From NCBI GenBank assembly GCA_964529555.1, contig CAZGWV010000107.1, positions 1-11,718 of the forward strand: a stretch of DNA of 11,718 nt. Reading direction: 5' to 3'. Shown here piece by piece: positions 1 through 6,577 of this stretch. The translations under genes and the position numbers were made by a program. Source of the stretch: UBA7672 sp964529555 (GTDB taxonomy: Bacteria; Pseudomonadota; Alphaproteobacteria; Caulobacterales; Hyphomonadaceae). The notes under the pieces are model-generated. The model was given only the letters and a program-made list of their open reading frames with translations, made no database searches and was not told where the DNA came from. Positions within the stretch are counted from its first letter, which is position 1, and every line of letters begins with the position of its first letter.

Positions 1-48
1 GCCGCGCAGCGGATGAACGCTTTAGCTCTCCCTGGGTGCGTTTGTGGA

Positions 49-660
49 TCAGCCTGCGGGCCACGGTCTTGCGAGCCATGCCGCCCAGAAGGCGATTGCG
101 ATGAATGGTCCGAAGGGAAGCGGCCGCGCAAGAGCCGGGCGCCCCTGGATCGCCGCCATCACCACGACAACAACGAGCGCGCCAACCGATGCGCCGAGCA
201 CGACAAACGGCAGCGCCTTCCAGCCCAGCCAGGCGCCTGCCGCCGCCATCAGCTTGGCGTCCCCGCGGCCCAGCCCGTCTCGCTTGCGGACCAGACGATA
301 GAGTTCCGCGACCAGCACAAGGCAGAGATAGCCCGCCGCCGCGCCGATCAGATGATGCGGCGCTGCGGCTGGCTCGATCATCGCGCAGTAAAGAAGTCCG
401 CCCGCGATCATCGGCAGCGTGAGCAGGTCGGGCAGGCGGTAGCGGTCGATATCGATCATCGCAGACCAGGCCAGCACGATCGCCAGCGCAGCGCCCGCCC
501 ATGGGGCCGCCGCGTCCGTGCGCGCAAACGCAAGCGCCCCGGCGATTGCGCCGACAATGATGGCGATGACGGCTTTCGTTGGCGACAGGGCTATCGCAGA
601 CAGCAGGCCGCTGGCCGCGTGCGGACGATTCGTGATTTTCGCGTGTGCCGGATCTGTCAT
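49..660 (-). CDS. gspO: Type IV prepilin peptidase (A24 family), short GspO-like form
   Basis: This is an inner-membrane aspartic peptidase that cleaves the leader of prepilins and pseudopilins on the cytoplasmic side. The 203-residue protein has several hydrophobic helices and both A24 catalytic motifs: MIDIDRYRLPD, with the first aspartate at about residue 70, and GLGRGDAKL, with the second at about residue 134. It also has the conserved GAWLG and PFGPF segments. It has only the peptidase core. The N-terminal cytoplasmic methyltransferase-type domain with CxxC pairs found in full-length GspO/PilD (about 270-290 aa) is absent. The frame is open to an ATG at 744, but I chose the ATG at 660 because a GAAGAG ribosome site lies 6 nt before it and the extra 28 residues show nothing membrane-like or family-like. 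It faces away from the T2SS operon to the right and probably serves its pseudopilins. A CpaA/TadV-type peptidase for a Flp pilus is the main alternative. The peptidase family is certain; the gspO assignment rests on context. Confidence 0.88.
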   Translation of the reverse strand: MTDPAHAKITNRPHAASGLLSAIALSPTKAVIAIIVGAIAGALAFARTDAAAPWAGAALAIVLAWSAMIDIDRYRLPDLLTLPMIAGGLLYCAMIEPAAAPHHLIGAAAGYLCLVLVAELYRLVRKRDGLGRGDAKLMAAAGAWLGWKALPFVVLGASVGALVVVVVMAAIQGRPALARPLPFGPFIAIAFWAAWLARPWPAG

Positions 661-666
661 GTGACG

Positions 667-672
667 CTCTTC
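667..672 (-). promoter_or_regulatory. Ribosome binding site of the prepilin peptidase gene
   Basis: On the minus strand GAAGAG is followed by six bases and the ATG at 660-658. It is the reason for preferring this start over the upstream in-frame ATG at 744, which has no clear purine-rich site in front of it. Confidence 0.5.
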
Positions 673-804
673 ACCAGCGCTGTTGCTAGACCATAATGTG
701 CAAGGGCGCGATGCGTCTCTTGCGATTGCGGGGCGGCGCAGCATGTGCGCGCACCGTCATATAATCGCAGCCGATCTGTCACGTTTGTTGCTCTCCTACA
801 TCAC

Positions 805-830
805 GCGCGCCGCGATTTGCATCGGCGCGC
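805..830. repeat. Inverted repeat in the leader of the lipoprotein gene
   Basis: GCGCGCCG (805-812) and CGGCGCGC (823-830) are perfect inverted arms around a 10-base centre (813-822). It could be an operator or a hairpin in the long leader RNA. A CGCGCATG octamer overlaps the right arm (826-833) and recurs at 852-859. The second copy is part of the 8-bp palindrome CGCATGCG (854-861). GC-rich sequence makes short palindromes common, so function is uncertain. Confidence 0.35.
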
Positions 831-966
831 ATGAGATGTCTGAAGTCTCGTCGCGCATGCGATGCGTGTCATCAATCCGATAACGTCCCCTCCTAAGACC
901 CCCTCGTGATTTAGCAGCCGGCGCCCGCACGCGGGTGTCGCGCACTCGGGCCGGAAGGGGACTTCA

Positions 967-3783
967 ATGAGAACGCTGACAGCGATGCGAGCAAGCTTCG
1001 TTGCCTTGATGCTGGCGACTGGCGCCTGCACGCAGGGCTCTGACATTGCCTCTCCGGGCGCAACCAATCCGGGCACGCCTCCCGGCGGCGGCGGATCTCC
1101 GGGCGGCGGCGGTGGTGGCGGCGGCGGTTCTGCGACCTGCCCGTCGGGCACGACGAACGCCGGCGCGCTTGGTTCGCTCACGATCTGCAACGTCACCGGC
1201 GAAGTCCTCGCCAACACCACGCTCACCAACGTCGCGAACGTCGTCTACCGCCTCAACGGCCGCGTCGATATCGGCCGTGACATCGGCGCGGCCGGCACGC
1301 TCAGCACGGGCGTCGCCGCCACGCTGACCGTCGAGCCCGGCGTTCGCATCTTTGGCCAGCTCGCCGGCGACATGCTGGTGGTCAACCGCGGCAGCCGCAT
1401 CAACGCCGTCGGCACTGCTTCGCAGCCGATCGTATTCACCGGCCGCGCCGATATCGAAGGCACTGCGAATGCCGATACCACCGATCGTCTCTGGGGCGGC
1501 GTGATCCTTCTGGGCCGCGCCCCGATCCGTGGCTGCAACACCGCCGTTGCGCAAGGCACGGTGGACTGTCAGAACGCCATCGAAGGCGTCACCGCCGCCA
1601 CCGGCCGGGATGCGCTCTATGGCGGCGCGACGCCGGGCGACAACTCCGGCACGATGCGCTTCGTCCAGATACGTTACCCCGGCGCGTTCCTCACCTCGGC
1701 TGCCGCGGGCGACGATCTCAACGGTCTCTCGCTGGGCGGCGTCGGTTCCGGCACGGACATCACCTTCACGCAGGTCCACAACTCGGGCGATGACGGCATC
1801 GAAATCTTCGGCGGCACGGTCAACCTGCGCAATATCGTCATCACCGGCGCGCTCGACGACAGCCTCGACACGGATGAAGGCTGGCAGGGCAATGTGCAGT
1901 ACGCCGTGATCCGCCAGTCGGTGACCGGCCGCACCGGCGGCCCTGACCGCATGTTCGAATGGTCGAACCGCGCCATCTCCAGCGCCAGCGGTTCGCTCCA
2001 TACCTTCCCGACGATCTCCAACCTCACGGCGATCGGTGTTCCGGCCAACGCAGCGGGTTCGGCGATCCAGGCGATCTCGTTCAACGACACGGGCGGTTCG
2101 CCCGGCGGATCGGGTCGCGTGGTCAATTCGGTCTTCACCGGCTCCACCACCTGCGCTTCGCTCGACGCCGCCAATACCAGCCCGGCGCCGCGCTTCGACT
2201 CGGTGCTGATGGATTGCCCGTCGCAGCCAAATGCCACGTCGCTCGCGATCGTCAACGCCGGCACGAACAACACGACGACGACCGCCAGTTCGCTCTCGGG
2301 TCTCCTTCCGGGCCCCGCCGAGCTTGCGCGCACGCCATTCGACGCCACAGGTCTGAACCCGTTCTTCCAGGCGGTCAGCTATATCGGCGCCTTCTCGCCG
2401 ACCGAAACGGCTGCCTCGAACTGGGCTGCCAGCTGGACGTTCAACCTGTTCCCGAATCCGGGCTGCCCGGCGGGCACGACGGCGGGCGGAACGCTCAACG
2501 GCCAGAACCGCTGCGTCCTCTCGGGCGTGATCGCAGGCAATCTGCGGCTTACGGCCGGCAATGTCTACGAGATCTCCAACCGTGTTGACGTGGGCGTGGA
2601 TCGTGGCGCCGCCGGAACGGCCGGCGCTGCCGCTTCGCTCACCATCGATGCTGGCGTCACCCTCTATGGCGATGCGGCTTCGGACATGATCATCGTGAAT
2701 CGCGGCTCGCAGATATTCGTCAATGGCACGGCCATTGCGCCGGTCGTGATGACATCGCTGGCCGACGTCACGAACACGCAGTCGAATCCGCTCACGGCTT
2801 CGCGTGAATGGGCCGGCCTGATCATCCTCGGCCGCGCTCCGACCAAGGGCTGCAACACGGCCGTCGCCTCGGGTACGGTCGACTGCCAGAACGCCGTCGA
2901 TGGCGTCACGGCCGCGACCGGCCGCGACGCTCTTTACGGCGGCGCCGTCGCGAACGACAACTCCGGCCGTATCGCCTTCCTGCAGATCAAGTATCCGGGC
3001 GCCTTCCTCACCTCGGCAGCGGCTGGCGACGATCTCAACGGTCTCACGCTGGCTGGCGTCGGCAACGGCACGACGATCAACAACGTCCAGATCCACAACT
3101 CGGGCGACGATGGCGTCGAATTCTTCGGCGGCAACGTCAATATCCGCAACCTGGTCATCACCGGCGCGCTGGATGACTCCTTCGACTGCGACGATGGCTA
3201 TACCGGCAACGTGCAGTTCGGCATCGTTGTTCAGGCCCTCACGCAGTCGGGCGGCCCGGATCGCTTGGTCGAGTGCTCCAACCGCACCGTGTCGGCGCTC
3301 AATAACGGCGCTGGCATGAACACCCGTCCGACCCTGTCGAACTTCACCTTTGTTGGTATCCCGCAGAACTTCTCGGGCGCGGACATCCAGGGTATCTCGC
3401 TGAACAACTCGGCCGGCACGCCGGGCGCCTCGGCGCGGATCGTCAATTCGGTTGTTCGCGGCTCCAGCGTCTGCCTCGAAGCTGCCAACGCCAACGCCAG
3501 CCTCCCGCCGGAGTTCGCCTCGGTCCTGATGGACTGCCCCACGCAACCGAACGCCGCATCGCTCGCCTTCGTTACGGCGGGCGCGAACAACTCGACCACG
3601 ATCGCTTCCACGCTGACGAACACCTTCGTCAACGGCGCGGCCGAGAATGCCCGCACGGCTGTCGATGCATCGACGCTGGACCCGTTCTTTGTCGCCACCG
3701 ACTACATCGGAGCGGTCCGCAACAGCGCCGACACCTGGTGGCAGGGCTGGACGTGCGGCCTGGCCGCCGGTTCGACCTGCTGA
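967..3783 (+). CDS. Large exported lipoprotein-like protein with two tandem beta-rich lobes
   Basis: This 938-residue protein has no firm name. The N-terminus is an export signal (basic MRTLTAMR, hydrophobic FVALML) ending in ATGAC. Cys21 is a probable lipidation site, although threonine rather than leucine at -3 makes the lipobox imperfect. A flexible Gly-rich linker (residues 40-54) follows, then two homologous lobes: A (58 to about 499) and B (500-938). Each lobe has, in order, a T/AGTT start, DIG/DVG-RGAAGT, LTVEPGV/LTIDAGV, ILGRAP, GCNTAV..GTVDCQN, ALYGG..DNSG, YPGAFLTSAAAGDDLNG, HNSGDDG(I/V)E(I/F)FGG, VITGALDDS and LMDCP.QPN. I recognise this as a family of large secreted or lipid-anchored proteins of Bacteroidota and Proteobacteria. 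The short repeated strands and DD/DSG loops suggest a parallel beta-helix with possible cation binding. Many paired cysteines imply oxidative folding outside the cytoplasm. A GGAAGGGG ribosome site (953-960) precedes the ATG by 6 nt. The neighbouring receptor and T2SS genes suggest a surface partner or secreted substrate; that role is inference. Confidence 0.85.
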   Translation: MRTLTAMRASFVALMLATGACTQGSDIASPGATNPGTPPGGGGSPGGGGGGGGGSATCPSGTTNAGALGSLTICNVTGEVLANTTLTNVANVVYRLNGRVDIGRDIGAAGTLSTGVAATLTVEPGVRIFGQLAGDMLVVNRGSRINAVGTASQPIVFTGRADIEGTANADTTDRLWGGVILLGRAPIRGCNTAVAQGTVDCQNAIEGVTAATGRDALYGGATPGDNSGTMRFVQIRYPGAFLTSAAAGDDLNGLSLGGVGSGTDITFTQVHNSGDDGIEIFGGTVNLRNIVITGALDDSLDTDEGWQGNVQYAVIRQSVTGRTGGPDRMFEWSNRAISSASGSLHTFPTISNLTAIGVPANAAGSAIQAISFNDTGGSPGGSGRVVNSVFTGSTTCASLDAANTSPAPRFDSVLMDCPSQPNATSLAIVNAGTNNTTTTASSLSGLLPGPAELARTPFDATGLNPFFQAVSYIGAFSPTETAASNWAASWTFNLFPNPGCPAGTTAGGTLNGQNRCVLSGVIAGNLRLTAGNVYEISNRVDVGVDRGAAGTAGAAASLTIDAGVTLYGDAASDMIIVNRGSQIFVNGTAIAPVVMTSLADVTNTQSNPLTASREWAGLIILGRAPTKGCNTAVASGTVDCQNAVDGVTAATGRDALYGGAVANDNSGRIAFLQIKYPGAFLTSAAAGDDLNGLTLAGVGNGTTINNVQIHNSGDDGVEFFGGNVNIRNLVITGALDDSFDCDDGYTGNVQFGIVVQALTQSGGPDRLVECSNRTVSALNNGAGMNTRPTLSNFTFVGIPQNFSGADIQGISLNNSAGTPGASARIVNSVVRGSSVCLEAANANASLPPEFASVLMDCPTQPNAASLAFVTAGANNSTTIASTLTNTFVNGAAENARTAVDASTLDPFFVATDYIGAVRNSADTWWQGWTCGLAAGSTC
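1084..1131 (+). repeat. Glycine-codon tract encoding a flexible linker
   Basis: A GGN-codon tract encodes four glycines, Ser-Pro, then nine glycines and a serine, between the probable lipid-anchored Cys21 and the first folded lobe. Low-complexity tethers of this kind are common just after the lipidated cysteine of surface lipoproteins. The near-identical GGC codons make the tract liable to length change. Confidence 0.75.
1138..2460 (+). repeat. First lobe (unit A) of the tandem duplication in the lipoprotein
   Basis: Unit A runs from Cys58 to about residue 498 and is co-linear with unit B through its full length. The best-conserved blocks are GCNTAV..GTVDCQN, DALYGG, YPGAFLTSAAAGDDLNG, HNSGDDG and VITGALDDS. 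Similarity is visible at nucleotide level too, notably at 1681-1740 against 3001-3060. The number of diverged codons indicates an old duplication. Confidence 0.85.
2461..3780 (+). repeat. Second lobe (unit B) of the tandem duplication in the lipoprotein
   Basis: Unit B begins at Gly499-Cys500, the equivalent of Cys58 in unit A, and ends with the protein. It has cysteines that unit A lacks: C741 where A has T302, C770 where A has W332, plus C930 near the C-terminus. The final residue, Cys938, occupies the place where Cys500 follows unit A, so the protein stops exactly at a unit boundary. Confidence 0.85.
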
Positions 3784-3795
3784 TCCATGCGTACA

Positions 3796-3819
3796 GGGCG
3801 GCGTCCAGGGGCGCCGCCC
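3796..3819 (+). terminator. Hairpin between lipoprotein and receptor genes (attenuator or mRNA-stabilising)
   Basis: GGGCGGCG (3796-3803) and CGCCGCCC (3812-3819) form a perfect 8-bp stem with an 8-base loop, 12 nt after the lipoprotein stop codon. No T run follows, so it is not a classical intrinsic terminator. It may attenuate read-through or protect the 3' end of the upstream message, giving more lipoprotein than receptor. The two genes are only about 70 nt apart and no obvious separate promoter is seen. Confidence 0.55.
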
Positions 3820-3854
3820 GCTACCGCTCCAGACCTTCGATTATGGGAAAGCCG

Positions 3855-6473
3855 ATGGCCCTCAAAGCTCTTCTCTTCAACCGCGCGTTGCTGTTGACGA
3901 CCTTTCTGATCTCGCCGCAGATCGCCCTCGCGCAGGAGGCGGTCACCGCCCAGAACCCCGCCGACCAGCCGCCGGAAGGCGAGGCCGGCGCCGGACGCGA
4001 CGTCGTTGTCGTGCTTGGCGCGTTCATTCCCGAGCCGATGCGGGAGACGTCGGAGGTGGCGTCCTTCCTCTCCAGCGAAGACCTGGCCCGCACGGGCGAC
4101 GATAATGCTGCGGCGGCGCTGACGCGCCTGACCGGCCTGTCGGTTGTGCAGGGGCGCTTCGTCTATGTACGTGGCCTTGGCGACAGGTATTCCTCGGCGC
4201 TGCTGAACGGCTCTCCCTTGCCGAGCCCCGAGCCGCTTCGCCGTCAGGCGCCGCTCGATCTGTTCCCGTCAAATATTCTCGACGGCGCCACGGTGCAGAA
4301 GACTTTCTCCCCGAACTATCCCGGCGAATTCGGCGGCGGCATCGTCGATCTTCGGACGCTTCGTATCCCGGTCCATCCCTTCCTCAACGCCAAGGTGGGC
4401 ACGGCCTGGTCTACCGAGTCGACCTATAGACGCGGCACGGTCTATCGCGGCAGCGACCTCGACTGGCTGGGGATTGACGATCACGTCCGTCCGATGCCCG
4501 GCGCTCTGAGCTGGGCGATCAACCAGAACCTCCAGATCACCGACGCCAATTTCTCGGATGAACAACTCGAACAGATTGGCGAAAGCCTCGCCAACTCGCC
4601 GGTCAACGTCCTGTTCGCCGAGGACCTTCTGCCCGATTTCGAACTCGAGGCCAGCGCCGGTACGGCCATCGATGGCGACGGCTACACCGTCGGTCTCGTC
4701 GGTGTTGTCGGCTACGAGAATTCCTGGCGCACGCGCCGCGCCCATCGTGAGGAAGTGGTCGGCAACGCGCTCACGACCGACATGCAGACCGACACAACGG
4801 TTGGCGATGTCGTGCTCAACGCATTCGCCAGCGCCAGCCTCGACATGACGGACCACAACGTCACCGCGAGCGGCCTGCTGGTCCGCTCCACGTCCAAATA
4901 CGCCCAGATCGAGCAGGGCGTGGACTTCGACGCGCCCGGCGCCGATCTCGGTGAAAACGTGCGCACTGAAGCGACCGCCTGGTATGAGCGCCAGCTGGGT
5001 TCGTTCCAGCTCGCCGGCGAGCACACCTTCGATGCGCTCCAGTTCGACTGGCGCACGGCGTTCGCCCGCTCGACCCGCAGCGCGCCGTATGAACGCGAGA
5101 TCCGCTACGACATCGTCAACGGCGCGCCGATCTTCGGCGGCGGCGGCGGTCTTGGCAACCGGATCCGCTTCTCGCAACTGGCCGACGAAGTCGCCAGCGC
5201 AGGCTTCGATGCGGCCTACACGCTGCCGATCGGCGAGAACCGCGATGCGGTCATCTCGGCCGGCGCCGTCTATTCGAACGCGATTCGCGATTTCAAACTG
5301 CTGCAATTCGCCTGGACCGGCCCGCGCGGTTTCACGCCGAACGACGTGCTGACCGCGCGCGTCGACTATCTTCTGTCGCCTGACAACATCGATCCCGATC
5401 GCTTCGTCCTCAACGAATTCACCGGCCCGGACGACAGCTACAAGGGTCGCCTGACCAATATGGGCGCCTATGTCGCGGCAGACGTCGAGGTGATGCCGCT
5501 GGTGCGCGCCTCGATTGGTGTCCGCTACGAGGATACGGTCGAGGAAGTCCGCACCTACAACCGCGTCGGCCTCCCGTCGGCGACGCCGGTATCGCTCTCC
5601 AACGCATACTGGCTGCCGGCTGCGACGTTCACCTGGAACTTCGCAGAGAACATGCAGGCGCGCCTCGGTTACTCCCAGACCGTCGCGCGTCCGCAGTTCC
5701 GTGAACTGGCCCGCACGCCGTTCATCGATCCCGATACCGATCGCGTCTACGAGGGCAATCCGTTCCTGGTCGATACCGAGTTCACCAACTACGACGCCCG
5801 CCTCGAATACTATTTCGACGCGGGCCAGTTCGTCACGCTTGGCGCCTTCTACAAGGAAGTGGCCAACCCGATCGAGGAAGTGGTCATCCGCGTCGATCGC
5901 TACCAGACGCGCTTCATCAACGCGCCCGAAGCGACGCTGATCGGCGGCGAGCTTGAGTACAAAGTGCTGTTCGACATGCCCTTCAGCTTCGGCGTTCTCG
6001 ATGACGCCAAGTGGATGTTCCAGACGAACTACACCTATACAAAGTCGGAAGTGCAGGCCGGGCCGGGCACGACAGTGATCAGCCCGATCACCTTCACGCC
6101 GGTTCCCTCGTCCTTCTTCGAACTCGACGGAACCCAGCTGCAGGGCTCGCCCGAGCACATCGCCAACGTGCAGTTCGGCTACGAAACGCCTTACTCGCAG
6201 CTGACCCTGCTCCTCGGCTGGACGGACGACCGCATCCTGCGCCGCGGACAGGGCAGTGTGGAGCCGGTGTACGATCATTCCGGCATCAACGTCGATCTCG
6301 TCTACAAACACACGCTCCAGTGGGGTGAGAACGATATGACGCTGACGCTGGCAGGCCGCAATCTCGGCGGCGCCGTGTACGAAGAGTATCAGATCTACGA
6401 CCGCGGCCGTAACGAAGTCGATCGCTATCCGCGTGGACAGGTCTTCTCGGCCAGCCTCGCCGCCGAGTTCTAG
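3855..6473 (+). CDS. TonB-dependent outer-membrane receptor
   Basis: This protein is an outer-membrane beta-barrel importer energised by TonB-ExbBD. From the chosen ATG it has 872 residues: a signal peptide (hydrophobic core ALLLTTFLI, probable cleavage after ALA at residue 26), an acidic Pro/Gly-rich spacer, a TonB-box-like DVVVVLG (49-55), and the plug domain (about 60-190). The plug carries RGLGDRYSSALLNG, PLPSPEPLRRQAPLDLFP and PGEFGGGIVDLRT, strong signatures of one receptor family. A long barrel follows, with alternating strands, IGVRYED, QTVARPQFREL and a terminal aromatic ending (SASLAAEF) suited to barrel insertion. No N-terminal signalling domain or carboxypeptidase-like repeat is present, so it should transport without a sigma/anti-sigma relay. 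The frame is open upstream to 3738, but that start overlaps the previous gene. The choice is between ATG 3843 (no ribosome site) and 3855 (GGGAAAG just upstream); both leave the signal peptide intact. The substrate cannot be read from the sequence. It probably shares a unit with the lipoprotein gene. Confidence 0.95.
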   Translation: MALKALLFNRALLLTTFLISPQIALAQEAVTAQNPADQPPEGEAGAGRDVVVVLGAFIPEPMRETSEVASFLSSEDLARTGDDNAAAALTRLTGLSVVQGRFVYVRGLGDRYSSALLNGSPLPSPEPLRRQAPLDLFPSNILDGATVQKTFSPNYPGEFGGGIVDLRTLRIPVHPFLNAKVGTAWSTESTYRRGTVYRGSDLDWLGIDDHVRPMPGALSWAINQNLQITDANFSDEQLEQIGESLANSPVNVLFAEDLLPDFELEASAGTAIDGDGYTVGLVGVVGYENSWRTRRAHREEVVGNALTTDMQTDTTVGDVVLNAFASASLDMTDHNVTASGLLVRSTSKYAQIEQGVDFDAPGADLGENVRTEATAWYERQLGSFQLAGEHTFDALQFDWRTAFARSTRSAPYEREIRYDIVNGAPIFGGGGGLGNRIRFSQLADEVASAGFDAAYTLPIGENRDAVISAGAVYSNAIRDFKLLQFAWTGPRGFTPNDVLTARVDYLLSPDNIDPDRFVLNEFTGPDDSYKGRLTNMGAYVAADVEVMPLVRASIGVRYEDTVEEVRTYNRVGLPSATPVSLSNAYWLPAATFTWNFAENMQARLGYSQTVARPQFRELARTPFIDPDTDRVYEGNPFLVDTEFTNYDARLEYYFDAGQFVTLGAFYKEVANPIEEVVIRVDRYQTRFINAPEATLIGGELEYKVLFDMPFSFGVLDDAKWMFQTNYTYTKSEVQAGPGTTVISPITFTPVPSSFFELDGTQLQGSPEHIANVQFGYETPYSQLTLLLGWTDDRILRRGQGSVEPVYDHSGINVDLVYKHTLQWGENDMTLTLAGRNLGGAVYEEYQIYDRGRNEVDRYPRGQVFSASLAAEF

Positions 6474-6479
6474 GATTGG

Positions 6480-6523
6480 AGCGCCCTCGGCGACGTCGTG
6501 CAATGCGCGTCGCCGAGGGCGCT
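6480..6523 (+). terminator. Strong hairpin terminator after the receptor gene
   Basis: A 16-bp perfect inverted repeat (6480-6495 and 6508-6523, arms AGCGCCCTCGGCGACG and its complement) encloses a 12-base loop, starting 7 nt after the receptor stop codon. There is no T run after it, which is frequent in GC-rich alphaproteobacteria. It is well placed to end the lipoprotein-receptor transcript and insulate the T2SS operon. Confidence 0.75.
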
Positions 6524-6577
6524 GTCACACGGGCTTCGCAAATGTGATGTTAGTGAAACTCGGTTCTGCGAGGGAGT
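6524..6577 (+). promoter_or_regulatory. Short region expected to hold the T2SS operon promoter
   Basis: This 54-bp stretch lies between the hairpin at 6480-6523 and the gspC start. If the hairpin terminates, the operon promoter must be here or within the hairpin region. I see no convincing -35/-10 pair. A GAGGGAG sequence (6570-6576) is the likely ribosome site, taking the GAGG part with a 4-nt spacer to the ATG. Confidence 0.3.

Larger units (their letters stand above)
661..966. promoter_or_regulatory. Divergent intergenic region with candidate promoters
   Basis: This 306-bp stretch separates the leftward peptidase gene from the rightward lipoprotein gene and has no convincing gene. On the plus strand there is a perfect TATAAT at 760-765, conspicuous in such GC-rich DNA, although no good -35 hexamer sits 16-18 bp upstream. 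A second plus-strand candidate pairs GTGACG (661-666) with GCTAGA (685-690), 18 bp apart. GCTAGA resembles the Caulobacter-type housekeeping -10. Transcripts from either would have a leader of about 200-270 nt before the ATG at 967. On the minus strand GTGACA (782-777) lies upstream of an ATTATAT run (765-759), a weak candidate for the peptidase gene with non-ideal spacing. None of these starts is proven. Confidence 0.35.

Noticed and set aside
661..744. Upstream extension of the prepilin peptidase to ATG 744
   Set aside because: No good ribosome site, and the extra residues do not resemble an A24 N-terminus; the internal ATG at 660 has a well-spaced GAAGAG.
964..3546. Minus-strand frame of 860 codons opposite the lipoprotein gene
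   Set aside because: It is an antisense shadow produced by strong G/C third-position bias; the translation is Arg/Asp/Val-rich with no signal, domain or recognisable motif, while the plus strand has clear family motifs.
3738..3854. Upstream extension of the receptor to ATG 3738
   Set aside because: It would overlap the end of the lipoprotein gene and put an Arg-rich stretch of 39 residues before a proper signal peptide.
4269..6503. Minus-strand frame of 744 codons opposite the TonB receptor gene
   Set aside because: Same antisense bias. The plus strand encodes a complete receptor with plug and barrel, and the reverse translation has no recognisable motif.
6525..6547. TCACA ... TGTGA inverted pair ahead of gspC, first thought of as a CRP/FNR-type operator
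   Set aside because: The half-sites are in the inverted order with respect to TGTGA-N6-TCACA and the spacing is 13; a 5-bp pair is expected by chance.
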